Assembly (NCBI RefSeq): GCF_000517545.1
Contig: NZ_BAIV01000036.1
Span: 1 to 57,162 of the forward strand
DNA: 57,162 nt
DNA from: Bacteroides reticulotermitis JCM 10512
GTDB lineage: Bacteria > Bacteroidota > Bacteroidia > Bacteroidales > Bacteroidaceae
Reading direction: 5' to 3'
How positions within the stretch are numbered: position 1 is the first letter of the stretch; each line of letters opens with the position of its first letter. Under the pieces are notes generated by a model. That model ran no database searches and was not told the origin of the DNA. It saw only the letters and a list, made by a program, of their open reading frames with translations. Shown piece by piece: positions 17,817-27,523 of this stretch. The position numbers and the translations under genes were made by a program.

Positions 17817-18941
17817 ATGAAATTTATCGTTTCAAGCACTGCTCTTTTTAGCCATCTACAGGCTGTCAGCCGCGTGATTAACTCTAAGAATACGCTGCCA
17901 ATTCTCGATTGTTTTCTCTTCGAATTGGAGGATGGAACTCTGTCGGTAACTGTTTCGGACAGTGAAACAACCATGGTCACCACGTTGGAAGTAAATGAAA
18001 GTGATGCGAATGGACGCTTTGCAATTGTTGCCAAGACTTTACTTGATGCGCTGAAAGAAATTCCGGAACAACCTTTGACGTTCGATGTAAATGTTGAAAC
18101 TTATGAAGTTGGCGTTCAATATCAAAACGGAAAATATAGCCTCATGGCTCAAAATGCGGATGAATTTCCCCAATCCGTTACACCGGGTGACAACTCTGTC
18201 CGAGTGGAGATGGATGCGGAAATCCTTTTGGGAGGAATCAACCGTGCGATCTTTGCTACAGCAGATGATGAACTGCGACCGGTAATGAACGGTATTTATT
18301 TTGATATAACTACAGAAGATATCACCATGGTGGCTTCCGATGGACATAAACTTGTTCGTTGCAAAACATTGGCTGCCAAAGGAAATGAACGCGCTGCGTT
18401 TATTTTGCCGAAGAAGCCGGCTACATTGCTTAAAAACCTTTTACCTAAAGAACAAGGCAGTGTTTCAATCGAGTTTGATGAGAGAAATGCCGTTTTCGTA
18501 CTTGCAAGCTATCGCATGGTATGTCGTTTGATTGAAGGACGTTACCCCAACTATAATTCGGTTATTCCGCAGAACAACCCACACAAGGTTATTGTAGATC
18601 GTATGCAGTTGATCGGTGCTTTACGCCGTGTATCTATATTTTCCTCACAAGCTAGCAGTTTAATCAAACTTCGCATGCAGGAAAATCAGATTGTTATTTC
18701 GGCACAGGACATCGATTTCTCTACATCCGCAGAGGAAACTCAAATCTGCCAATATGCCGGTACTCCGATGAGCATTGGCTTTAAGTCTACATTCCTGATC
18801 GATATACTGAATAATATTTCAGCGGAAGAAGTTGTCATTGAACTGGCTGATCCGTCACGTGCCGGAGTAGTAGTTCCTGTAGAGCAAGCGGAAGATGAGG
18901 ATTTATTGATGTTGTTGATGCCGATGATGCTGAATGATTAA
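17817..18941 (+). CDS. dnaN: DNA polymerase III beta subunit (sliding clamp)
   Basis: The beta clamp encircles DNA and tethers the replicative polymerase and many repair proteins. It is 374 residues, with the three-domain clamp pattern, including ISSKNTLPIL-like sequence near the start, L-(I/V)-R-C and the central motif R-x-V-C-R-L-I-E-G-R-Y-P. The C-terminus ends M-L-M-P-M-M-L-N-D, like the usual M-P-M-R/M-L. The neighbours are a DnaQ-like exonuclease and coaBC downstream. No dnaA or oriC-like cluster is visible nearby. Confidence 0.96.
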   Translation: MKFIVSSTALFSHLQAVSRVINSKNTLPILDCFLFELEDGTLSVTVSDSETTMVTTLEVNESDANGRFAIVAKTLLDALKEIPEQPLTFDVNVETYEVGVQYQNGKYSLMAQNADEFPQSVTPGDNSVRVEMDAEILLGGINRAIFATADDELRPVMNGIYFDITTEDITMVASDGHKLVRCKTLAAKGNERAAFILPKKPATLLKNLLPKEQGSVSIEFDERNAVFVLASYRMVCRLIEGRYPNYNSVIPQNNPHKVIVDRMQLIGALRRVSIFSSQASSLIKLRMQENQIVISAQDIDFSTSAEETQICQYAGTPMSIGFKSTFLIDILNNISAEEVVIELADPSRAGVVVPVEQAEDEDLLMLLMPMMLND

Positions 18942-18951
18942 TTAAGGAAAT

Positions 18952-19731
18952 ATGAAATTGAATCTTAAGAACCCTATTGTTTTCTTTGATTTAGAAACAA
19001 CAGGCACCAATATAAATACAGATCGCATTGTTGAGATCTGTTATTTGAAAATTTATCCGAATGGGAATGAAGAGACGAAGACGATGCGTATCAATCCCGA
19101 AATGCATATCCCGGAAGAATCGTCCGCTATACATGGTATTTACGATCCGGATGTTGTAGATTGCTCGACTTTCAAAGAGGTAGCTAAAAATATAGCTCGC
19201 GACATTGAAGGATGTGATCTGGCAGGCTTTAACTCCAACCGCTTTGATATACCGGTTCTAGCTGAAGAGTTCCTTCGTGTTGGTGTGGATATCGATATGA
19301 CTAAGCGCAAGTTTGTTGATGTGCAGGTTATTTTCCATAAAATGGAACAGCGTACCCTTTCTGCCGCCTATAAGTTTTATTGCGACCAGAGCTTGGAAGA
19401 TGCGCATACGGCCGAAGCAGATACTCGGGCTACCTATGAAGTGTTGAAAGCACAACTTGATCGTTATCCGGAACTTCAGAATGATGTTGCTTTTCTGGCG
19501 GAATATTCCAGCTATAACAAGAATGTAGACTTTGCCGGTCGTATGGTATACGACGAAAATGGGGTAGAGATCTTCAACTTTGGAAAATATAAAGGGATGT
19601 CGGTAGCTGAAATTATGAAGAAAGATCCGGGATACTACAGCTGGATTCTCAATAGTGATTTCACGTTGAACACAAAAGCGGTTTTAACAAGAATACGCTT
19701 GCGTGAAATGAGCAATTTGATTACAAAATAA
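18952..19731 (+). CDS. DnaQ-like 3'-5' exonuclease with DUF3820-like C-terminus
   Basis: A 259-residue DEDDh exonuclease. Motif I is FFDLETTG (D13, E15), motif II is GFNSNRFDIPVL and motif III is HTAEADTRATYEV. Residues about 205-259 (FNFGKYKGMSVAEI, then DPGYYSWIL) match the small DUF3820 domain often fused to such nucleases. It may serve as a proofreading epsilon subunit or a repair nuclease. The tight spacing to dnaN (10 bases) and the stop/start overlap with coaBC argue for one operon. Confidence 0.88.
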   Translation: MKLNLKNPIVFFDLETTGTNINTDRIVEICYLKIYPNGNEETKTMRINPEMHIPEESSAIHGIYDPDVVDCSTFKEVAKNIARDIEGCDLAGFNSNRFDIPVLAEEFLRVGVDIDMTKRKFVDVQVIFHKMEQRTLSAAYKFYCDQSLEDAHTAEADTRATYEVLKAQLDRYPELQNDVAFLAEYSSYNKNVDFAGRMVYDENGVEIFNFGKYKGMSVAEIMKKDPGYYSWILNSDFTLNTKAVLTRIRLREMSNLITK

Positions 19732-20942
19732 TGCTGCAGGGAAAGAAAATTATTCTGGGAATAACAGGGAGCATTGCTGCCTATAAAGCATGTTACATTA
19801 TCCGTGGATTGATTAAGCAAGGCGCGGAAGTACAAGTTGTCATCACTCCCGCAGGTAAGGAGTTTATTACTCCGATCACACTTTCGGCTTTAACCAGTAA
19901 ACCGGTTATCAGCGATTTCTTTGCTCAACGCGATGGCACATGGAATAGCCATGTAGACCTCGGATTATGGGCGGATGCCATGGTGATAGCACCTGCTTCG
20001 GCATCTACAATCGGGAAAATGGCTAATGGGATAGCGGATAATATGCTAATCACAACTTATCTATCTGCCAAAGCACCGGTCTTTGTTGCACCGGCTATGG
20101 ACTTGGATATGTTTGCCCATCCTTCTACACAAAAAAATATAGAGACTCTTCGTTCCTACGGGAATCATATCATTGAACCGGGAACGGGAGAACTGGCTAG
20201 TCATCTGGTTGGAAAAGGGCGAATGGAAGAACCGGAGCATATAATCCGTGTGCTCGATGAGTTTTTCTCCGCTACCGATGAGTTGAAAGGACGAAAGATC
20301 GTAATCACAGCTGGTCCTACGTATGAGAAGATCGATCCGGTGCGCTTTATCGGCAACTACTCATCCGGTAAAATGGGGTTTGCGCTTGCCGAAGAATGTG
20401 CGCGACGTGGTGCGGAAGTTACATTAATTGCCGGACCTGTGCAGTTAGACACACACCATTCCCGTATTCGGCGAGTGGATGTAGAGACCGCTCACGAAAT
20501 GTATGAAGCGGCTTGTCGTGACTTTGTTCAGGCAGATGCGGCCATCCTTTGTGCAGCCGTAGCTGATTTCCGTCCCGAAAGTGTAGCCGATCAAAAGATC
20601 AAACGTGAAAAAGAAGATGAATATGTGCTGCATCTTCGTTCCACAGAAGATATAGCCGCTACGCTGGGACAGCTGAAACAACCTGCTCAGAAACTGGTTG
20701 GCTTTGCACTTGAAACGAATGATGAACAGCAAAATGCTGAAGGAAAACTGGAACGTAAAAAACTAGATTTCATAGTCCTCAACTCACTGAAAGACAGTGG
20801 AGCCGGTTTCCGTCACAATACAAATAAAATTAGTATAATTGATCGACAGGGACGCGTAGACTATCCGTTGAAGTCCAAGCAAGAAGTGGCACAAGATATT
20901 GTTACGCACTTAGTTGCTGTGCTGTCGAACGATGCTTCCTGA
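19731..20942 (+). CDS. coaBC: bifunctional PPC decarboxylase / PPC synthetase
   Basis: CoaBC makes 4'-phosphopantetheine from 4'-phosphopantothenate and cysteine in coenzyme A synthesis. The N-terminal flavoprotein half has G-I-T-G-S-I-A-A-Y-K, the catalytic histidine in SHVDLG, and A-P-A-S-A-S-T-I-G-K-M. The C-terminal synthetase half starts around residue 190 with ITAGPTYEKIDPVR-FI-N-S-S-G-K-M-type sequence. It is 403 residues long. Its start overlaps the exonuclease stop. The recN GTG start follows after 26 bases. Confidence 0.94.
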   Translation: MLQGKKIILGITGSIAAYKACYIIRGLIKQGAEVQVVITPAGKEFITPITLSALTSKPVISDFFAQRDGTWNSHVDLGLWADAMVIAPASASTIGKMANGIADNMLITTYLSAKAPVFVAPAMDLDMFAHPSTQKNIETLRSYGNHIIEPGTGELASHLVGKGRMEEPEHIIRVLDEFFSATDELKGRKIVITAGPTYEKIDPVRFIGNYSSGKMGFALAEECARRGAEVTLIAGPVQLDTHHSRIRRVDVETAHEMYEAACRDFVQADAAILCAAVADFRPESVADQKIKREKEDEYVLHLRSTEDIAATLGQLKQPAQKLVGFALETNDEQQNAEGKLERKKLDFIVLNSLKDSGAGFRHNTNKISIIDRQGRVDYPLKSKQEVAQDIVTHLVAVLSNDAS

Positions 20943-20968
20943 GTTTTTAATCTAAAAAAAGCTTCAAC

Positions 20969-22627
20969 GTGTTACGCTCATTATACATTCAGAATTATGC
21001 ATTGATAGAGAAACTGGATATCAGCTTTGATACAGGTTTTTCTGTTATTACAGGAGAGACGGGAGCCGGAAAATCTATTATCCTGGGAGCTATCGGCCTG
21101 CTGCTTGGGCAACGCGCTGATATGAAAGCAATTCGTCGCGGAGCCGCAAAATGTATTATTGAAGCCCGCTTTGACATTTCCGCTTACGGGATGGAAGAGT
21201 TCTTCGAGAATAATGAACTGGAGTATGAACCCGAATGCATTCTTCGCAGGGAAGTGCAAGCTTCCGGCAAGAGTCGGGCTTTTATTAACGATACGCCGGC
21301 CTCATTGACACAGATGAAAGAATTGGGCGAGCAATTGGTTGACGTACATTCGCAACACCAAAACCTTCTGCTCAATAAAGAAGGTTTTCAGTTGAACGTT
21401 TTGGATATCCTGGCTCATAATGACGCGGCTTTGGATACTTACCATTCATTGTATGCGGAGTGGAAGCAAATAGATAAGCAATTAGCGGAGCTGATTGAAC
21501 TCTCAGAACAAAGCAGAGCCGACGAAGACTATATCCGTTTCCAGTTGGAACAACTCGAAGAAGCAGCCCTTACGGAAGGCGAACAAGATGAGTTGGAACT
21601 TGAAACCGAAACACTGACTCACGCTGAAGAAATCAGAGCAGGCTTTTATCACGTCGAACAAGCACTGTCTGCCGACGAAGGTGGAATCTTGCCCTCTTTT
21701 AAAGACAGTCTAAACACCCTCAATAATTTACAGAAGATTTATCAGCCTGCCAGAGAGTTGGCCGCGCGCATGGATAGCATCTATATCGAACTGAAAGATA
21801 TATTGCATGAAGTGGCGTTGCAAGGAGAATCCATTGAGTTCAATCCTACCCGCTTGGAAGAAGCGAATGATCGCTTGAACCTGATCTATTCGCTGCAACA
21901 AAAACACCGGGTACAAACATTGGCGGAGCTGCTGGCTCTAACTGAAGAGTATCGTGGAAAGCTGTCGGCCATAACTTCCTATGATGAACGTATCGCAGAA
22001 CTTACTACACTGAAAGAAACACTTTATAAGAAAGTGAAGCAGCAGGCGGAAGTGCTCACACAAGCTCGTGTGCGGACTGCCGGCGAGGTAGAGAAGCAAT
22101 TAGCGGCTCGTCTGATTCCGTTAGGGATGCCGAATGTTCGTTTTCAGGTAGAAATGGGTTTGAAGAAAGAACCGGGTACACACGGTGAAGATACGGTTAG
22201 CTTCCTCTTTTCGGCCAATAAGAACGGTGCTTTACAAAGCATAGCTTCTGTTGCCTCGGGAGGTGAAATAGCTCGCGTGATGCTTTCCATAAAGGCAATG
22301 ATCGCCGGTGCAGTGAAGCTTCCGACAATTGTATTTGATGAGATTGATACCGGCGTTTCCGGAGAAATAGCCGACCGTATGGCAGATATTATGCAAGAAA
22401 TGGGCGAGCAAGACAGACAGGTGATCAGCATTACGCACTTACCTCAAATCGCTGCCCGTGGACATGCGCATTATATGGTGTATAAGATAGACAGTGATAC
22501 CGAGACGAATAGTCATATTCGACGGCTTACTGATCAGGAACGCATCGAAGAAGTGGCTCATATGTTGAGCGGAGCTACCTTGACGGAAGCTGCGTTGAGC
22601 AATGCCAAAGCATTATTAAAGTTATAA
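20969..22627 (+). CDS. recN: DNA repair protein RecN
   Basis: RecN is an SMC-like ATPase that acts at double-strand breaks. The N-terminal half has Walker A GETGAGKS (residues 29-36). Long coiled-coil helices occupy about 150-370, and the C-terminal half has the signature (VASGGEIAR) and Walker B (IVFDEIDTGVSGEIA). It is 552 residues long. The start is GTG at 20969, since the protein then opens M-L-R-S-L-Y-I-Q-N-Y-A-L as in the family. It is in the dnaN-coaBC cluster and the frame is intact. Confidence 0.95.
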   Translation: MLRSLYIQNYALIEKLDISFDTGFSVITGETGAGKSIILGAIGLLLGQRADMKAIRRGAAKCIIEARFDISAYGMEEFFENNELEYEPECILRREVQASGKSRAFINDTPASLTQMKELGEQLVDVHSQHQNLLLNKEGFQLNVLDILAHNDAALDTYHSLYAEWKQIDKQLAELIELSEQSRADEDYIRFQLEQLEEAALTEGEQDELELETETLTHAEEIRAGFYHVEQALSADEGGILPSFKDSLNTLNNLQKIYQPARELAARMDSIYIELKDILHEVALQGESIEFNPTRLEEANDRLNLIYSLQQKHRVQTLAELLALTEEYRGKLSAITSYDERIAELTTLKETLYKKVKQQAEVLTQARVRTAGEVEKQLAARLIPLGMPNVRFQVEMGLKKEPGTHGEDTVSFLFSANKNGALQSIASVASGGEIARVMLSIKAMIAGAVKLPTIVFDEIDTGVSGEIADRMADIMQEMGEQDRQVISITHLPQIAARGHAHYMVYKIDSDTETNSHIRRLTDQERIEEVAHMLSGATLTEAALSNAKALLKL

Positions 22628-22647
22628 CCCCAATTAAGACATAAACA

Positions 22648-23391
22648 ATGGATGATAAAAGTGAAATGATTTTCGGTGTTCGTGCCGTTATAGAAGCAAT
22701 ACAGGCAGGTAAGGAAATAGACAAAATCTTGGTTAAGAAAGATATTCAGAGTGACCTCTCCAAAGAGTTGTTCGCAGCTTTGAAAGGTACCTTGATACCT
22801 GTACAGCGCGTTCCGGTAGAACGTATTAATCGCGTTACCCGAAAGAATCATCAAGGAGTTATTGCTTTTATCTCATCCGTGACCTATCAGAAGGCAGAAG
22901 ATCTCGTTCCATTTCTTTTTGAACAAGGGCGGAATCCTCTTTTTGTCATGTTGGATGGAATAACCGATGTGCGAAACTTTGGTGCCATAGCCCGTACTTG
23001 CGAATGCGGAGCGGTTGACGCCATTCTTATTCCGGCTCGTGGGAGTGTTTCGGTGAATGCCGATGCGATGAAAACTTCCGCAGGAGCTTTGCACACCCTT
23101 CCTGTTTGTAGGGAACAGAACTTGCGTACTACGTTGCAATATCTCAAAAATAGCGGATTCCGTATTGTTGCGGCAACCGAAAAGGGAGATTATAATTATA
23201 CCGAAGCGGATTATACAGGGCCATTGTGTATCATTATGGGAGCGGAGGATACAGGCGTGTCTTATGACAACTTGGCTCTTTGCGATGAATGGGTGAAGAT
23301 TCCAATGCTTGGTAGTATCGAATCGTTAAACGTATCTGTGGCTGCCGGTATCTTGATTTATGAAGCTGTGAAACAAAGAAACAACGACTGA
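22648..23391 (+). CDS. rlmB: 23S rRNA (guanosine-2'-O)-methyltransferase RlmB
   Basis: A SPOUT-class methyltransferase of 247 residues that methylates G2251 (E. coli numbering) of 23S rRNA. An N-terminal substrate-binding domain (about 1-80) precedes the knotted domain. The motifs are DGITDVRNFGAIART, then IMGAEDTGVS, and finally IPMLGSIESLNVSVAAGI. It is 20 bases after recN and four bases before the next gene. Other TrmH-family enzymes share this fold, but the N-terminal domain and length favour RlmB. Confidence 0.9.
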   Translation: MDDKSEMIFGVRAVIEAIQAGKEIDKILVKKDIQSDLSKELFAALKGTLIPVQRVPVERINRVTRKNHQGVIAFISSVTYQKAEDLVPFLFEQGRNPLFVMLDGITDVRNFGAIARTCECGAVDAILIPARGSVSVNADAMKTSAGALHTLPVCREQNLRTTLQYLKNSGFRIVAATEKGDYNYTEADYTGPLCIIMGAEDTGVSYDNLALCDEWVKIPMLGSIESLNVSVAAGILIYEAVKQRNND

Positions 23392-23395
23392 TATT

Positions 23396-25096
23396 ATGAT
23401 GAAGAAATTGATTTTACCTTTTGCGCTTTTTCTTTTCATGCAAAATGGCATGGCGCAGACTCCCAAATGGGTAGAGAAGGCTAAACGTGCCGTCTTCTCT
23501 GTTGTGACCTATGATAAAGAAGATAAAATGCTGAATACCGGAAATGGCTTTTTTGTGTCCGAAGATGGTTTGGCTTTGTCCGATTATACCTTGTTTAAAG
23601 GTGCAAAACGTGCAGTGATTGTCACTTCGGATGGAAAGGAAATGCCGGTAAATACAATTTTAGGAGCTAACGACATGTACGATGTTGTTAAGTTTCGGGT
23701 CGGCATAACAGAAAAAAAGGTTGTTGCCTTGGTGGTAGCAGCAACTGCACCTGTTGGAGGAGCAGATGCGTGGATGTTGCCTTATTCTACACAGAAGAGT
23801 ATTGCTTGTGTGCCCGGTAAGGTAAAGGATGTTTCGAAAGTAGGCGGTGAGTACCATTATTACACATTAGGCATGCCTATGAAAGATAAGATGGTTAGCT
23901 GTCCGGTCGTGAATGCTGAGGGACAAGTATTTGGCATTGCGCAGAAGTCGTCGGGAGCAGATACGGTATCAACCTGTTATGCAGCCGGAGCAGACTTTGC
24001 GATGGCACAAAAGATTAACGCACTTTCATTAGGTGATGTTGCCCTGCGTAGCATTGGTATAAAGAAAGGGCTGCCTGATACGGAAGAGCAGGCATTAGTT
24101 TATTTGTTCATGGCATCTTCACAAATGACTGGAGATGAATACCTGAAATTGCTTGAAGATTTCATCACCCACTATCCAAATAGTACCGAAGGCTATCTGC
24201 GTCGTGCCAATTACTTTGTGACAACACAAGACGAATCCACGTTTGATAAAGCTGTTGCCGATTGGAATCAGGCGTTGAAAGTTGCCAAGAAAAAAGATGA
24301 TGTTTACTACAATATAGCTAAGTTGATGTACGCTTATCAACTCTCTAAACCGGAGAAAACCTATAAAGATTGGACCTACGACACTGCGTTGAAGAATATT
24401 CATGATGCCAAAGTCTTAGATCCTTTGCCGGTTTATATCCAATTGGAAGGCGATATACTATTTGCTAAGCAGGACTATGCAGGCGCATTGGCTTGTTATG
24501 AACAAGTGAATGCAAGTAATTTGGCTTCCCCGGCAACGTATTTCAATGCAGCTAAAACAAAAGAGGTGCTAAAGGCCGATCCTAAAGAGATATTAGTTTT
24601 GATGGATAGTTGTATAGCTCGTTGTCCACAACCTATTACGGCCGACTTCGCTCCTTATTTACTGGAACGTGCGCAGGCCAATACAAATGCTGATCAACCC
24701 CGTAATGCAATGCTTGATTATGACGCTTACTTTACGGCGGTAAATGGTAACGTGAATGATCTGTTCTATTATTACAGAGAGCAAGCAGCCTTGAAAGCGC
24801 GTCAATATCAACGGGCTTTGGACGATATAGCTAAAGCGATTGAAATGAATCCGACCGATTTGACCTACCAAGCTGAGCAGGCTGTTATAAACTTGCGTAT
24901 AGGCCGGTATGAAGAAGCGGTGAATGTTTTGAACGGTGTGATAAAGACGGAACCAAAATATGCGGAAGCATATCGTTTACTGGGTCTTTGCCAGATTCAG
25001 ATGAAAAAGACGGATGAAGCATGTGCCAGCTTTGCGAAAGCACAAGAGCTTGGAGATCCTAACGTGGCTGAATTGATTAAAAAGTACTGTAAGTAA
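23396..25096 (+). CDS. secreted trypsin-like domain protein with TPR repeats
   Basis: A 566-residue exported protein. A signal peptide (residues 1-21, ending M-A-Q) precedes a trypsin/HtrA-like fold (about 25-210) and a long helical region with tetratricopeptide repeats (about 225-565, for example A-Y-R-L-L-G-L-C-Q-I-Q). The protease catalytic motifs are altered. At the histidine position there is LALSDYTLF instead of the usual T-N-x-H-V, and in place of G-N-S-G-G there is MVSCPVVNAEGQVFG. An active protease is therefore doubtful, and a binding or scaffold role is possible. It starts four bases after rlmB. A terminator follows. Confidence 0.82.
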   Translation: MMKKLILPFALFLFMQNGMAQTPKWVEKAKRAVFSVVTYDKEDKMLNTGNGFFVSEDGLALSDYTLFKGAKRAVIVTSDGKEMPVNTILGANDMYDVVKFRVGITEKKVVALVVAATAPVGGADAWMLPYSTQKSIACVPGKVKDVSKVGGEYHYYTLGMPMKDKMVSCPVVNAEGQVFGIAQKSSGADTVSTCYAAGADFAMAQKINALSLGDVALRSIGIKKGLPDTEEQALVYLFMASSQMTGDEYLKLLEDFITHYPNSTEGYLRRANYFVTTQDESTFDKAVADWNQALKVAKKKDDVYYNIAKLMYAYQLSKPEKTYKDWTYDTALKNIHDAKVLDPLPVYIQLEGDILFAKQDYAGALACYEQVNASNLASPATYFNAAKTKEVLKADPKEILVLMDSCIARCPQPITADFAPYLLERAQANTNADQPRNAMLDYDAYFTAVNGNVNDLFYYYREQAALKARQYQRALDDIAKAIEMNPTDLTYQAEQAVINLRIGRYEEAVNVLNGVIKTEPKYAEAYRLLGLCQIQMKKTDEACASFAKAQELGDPNVAELIKKYCK

Positions 25097-25126
25097 CCAC
25101 ATACGATAGGTTTATCTATTAAATTA

Positions 25127-25165
25127 AACCCCTGCTAACTTCAACAGTTGGCAGGGGCTTTCGTT
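25127..25165 (+). terminator. terminator after the TPR protein
   Basis: Arms CCCCTGC and GCAGGGG with an internal CAACAGTTG dyad, followed by CTTTCGTTT. It closes the dnaN-rlmB-TPR run of genes. Confidence 0.7.
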
Positions 25166-25643
25166 TGGGGACTTCATAAACTCTCTCTCTCTTAGTACTT
25201 TTCCCCTCTTTGTTAAGTTTAGGTTTAGATATAATATGAGTGTTTAGGTTTGATTTCTAACCTTTGCTTAATAAATGCAGAGGCTTGCCGAATACTGCAC
25301 CCTATTCTTTTTTATTTCGAGGGAATATAGCTTATTTAACTTATTTTAAGCCAGTAGCTTGCTTTTATTTCGATTGAATATCTCCTTACATTGATGACTT
25401 TTATCCGACTTTCCTCAATAGATGTTTAGGAGAGGTAGGTGAACACCCGCATATGTGGCGATTTAGATTTAATCTCGAAGAAATTTTGCTTAGCTATTTG
25501 TGGATTGGGATTTTTCGAGATATGATAAGCAATACGTATATCCTTAAATATATCGAACTTTTGAGGTGCACTACGCTTTGGGGGCGTTTTTTTATTTATC
25601 TTTGGCACTATAAATAATAAACATATAAATAAACAGGAAGATT
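25166..25643. other. A/T-rich intergenic region before ridA
   Basis: No gene is supported. The region is rich in T tracts. TATCTTTG at 25597-25604 matches the -7 consensus and TTTG at 25577-25580 lies 16 bases upstream, so this is the likely ridA promoter. A 60-codon minus-strand frame (25426-25608) is rich in Lys and Pro but has no family likeness. Confidence 0.5.
25597..25604 (+). promoter_or_regulatory. -7 box for ridA
   Basis: TATCTTTG fits TAnnTTTG, 39 bases before the ridA start. The -33 TTTG is slightly close (16 bases). Confidence 0.5.
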
Positions 25644-26018
25644 ATGAAGAAAGTAATTTGCAGCGAGAAAGCACCTGGAGCTATTGGACCATACAGTCAG
25701 GCTATTGAAGCCAATGGAATGATTTTTGTATCCGGTCAGTTACCCATTAACGCTGTAACAGGCACTATGGCTGAAACGATTGAAGAACAAAGCCGTCAGT
25801 CATTGGAAAATGTAAAGCATATCCTTGAGGAAGCCGGGTTGTCAATGAAGAACATTGTGAAAACAACCGTCTTCCTTGCAGATATGTCTTTATTTGCCGG
25901 GATGAATGGCGTTTATACCACTTTCTTTGAAGGCGACTTCCCCGCTCGTTCGGCTGTTGCCGTTAAGGGATTGCCCAAAGATGCTTTAGTGGAAATTGAG
26001 TGCATCGCGGTTCGTTAA
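25644..26018 (+). CDS. ridA: RidA family enamine/imine deaminase
   Basis: RidA hydrolyses reactive 2-aminoacrylate and similar enamines released by PLP enzymes, protecting them from damage. It is 124 residues long with the chorismate-mutase-like trimer fold. The motifs are GAIGPYSQA at the N-terminus, SGQLPI, the substrate-binding R102 in FPARSAVAV, and E119 near the end. It is convergent with folC, and the two coding regions overlap by 33 bases at their 3' ends. Confidence 0.93.
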   Translation: MKKVICSEKAPGAIGPYSQAIEANGMIFVSGQLPINAVTGTMAETIEEQSRQSLENVKHILEEAGLSMKNIVKTTVFLADMSLFAGMNGVYTTFFEGDFPARSAVAVKGLPKDALVEIECIAVR

Positions 26019-27387
26019 CAAGTCGGCCACAATAAAACTACTGCCTCCTACGAAGATGAAGTCTTCCGGGAGGCTTTTTGTTTGCGCATCCTTCACCGCC
26101 TCCACAACAGTAGGGTAGGAACTTCCATGCAAACCGACCTCGGTTGCCAACTCCATTAACTCCTTCTCAGGTAAAGCACGCTTCACACTTGCCCGGGTAA
26201 AGTAATAGATAGCCTCTTTCGGCAACAGATGGAGGACACTGTGAATGTCTTTGTCGTTCACCATACCAAAAACAATATGCAGTTTGCCGGTTCCGTTCTG
26301 CATTGCAGCCGTCAGTTGTTGGACGATGTACCGGATGCCGGCTACATTGTGTCCGGTATCACAAATCACGGTCGGATTGGTTTGCAGTTTTTGCCAACGT
26401 CCCATGAGCTGTTAGTTCGCATACATACCCAAAACCTTTGCGGATTGCTCCGGCTGGGATTGTATAGCCGACCTCTTGCAACGTGCGGAGTGCACATAAA
26501 ATGGTCCGTCCGTTCTCGTATTGACAGTCGCCGGTGAGCTCGCCATAAATTGCTTCGGATAGCTTCGGAGCGCATGTATACCGCAACAAGTCTTTATCTT
26601 TTGCAATTAGCTGTTGTAGGTCTTCCACCTCTTGCGCGGTTTTCGGCTGAGAGCTTGAAAGACAGTCACGTAGATCTTGAACAGATACATGGGTTGCCTG
26701 ATATCCCTTCATCGCTTGTTCGGCATAAAGCAGCGGCGCACCTACGGCATGAGCTTTCTTTGTGAATACTTGCTTTACACTACCACTTGCATTACCTATT
26801 ATTACCGGTATATTCTCCTTGATAATACCTGCTTTCTCCTTGGCTATTTTGGGTAGCGTATCTCCCAGATATTGCGTATGGTCTAAGCTGATGTTGGTGA
26901 TAACGCATAAGTCGGGTTGAATGATGTTGGTACAATCCAATCGTCCTCCCAGACCTACCTCTACGACGGCCACATCTACCTTTTGTTCGGCAAAATAACA
27001 GAAGGCCATGCTGGTGGTTAGTTCAAAGAAGGAGGGGTGGAGTGGTTCAAAGAAAGGGCGATGCTCCTCCACAAACCGAATGACGTAGGACTCAGGCATA
27101 ACTTCACCGTTTACCCGGACCCGTTCGCGGAAATCGACTAAATGTGGCGAGGTATATAATCCAACCCGATAGCCGGCTGCTTGCAGTACTGCGGCAATGG
27201 TATGTGAACAAGATCCTTTTCCATTGGTTCCGGCAATATGTATTGTTTTATATTTCCGATGCGGATGTCCAAAATGTTTATCTAATGAATGCGTGGTTCC
27301 CAATCCCGGCTTATAAGCTTTCCCCCCTATCTGCTGGAACATAGGCGCACTGTCGAATAAGTACTTTAAAGTGTTCGTATAATCCAT
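25986..27387 (-). CDS. folC: folylpolyglutamate / dihydrofolate synthase (frameshifted as sequenced)
   Basis: FolC adds glutamate to dihydropteroate and folates. The N-terminal ATPase domain has GTNGKGS and the loops LTTSMAF and GLGGRLD, with ISLDHTQ for magnesium binding. The C-terminal domain has the motif VICDTGHN. The frame is lost near 26409: the conserved T-G-L-M-G-R-W-Q is recovered if two bases are restored there (minus-strand ACAGCTC to ACAGGGCTC or similar). The reconstructed protein has about 467 residues and ends at 25986, inside the end of ridA. Of the breaks in this window, this is the only one needing two bases. Confidence 0.85.
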
Positions 27388-27523
27388 GTTTTGTATTATT
27401 TAACTAACAGTCGATCTTTATTGCCCGTTAATTTGTTTATCTTTCAAAGCGTTGATCGAATAGTCGTAAACGACCGATTAATCGTATGTAAATGCAAATA
27501 TCATCATTTAAATCTAAGTAAGA

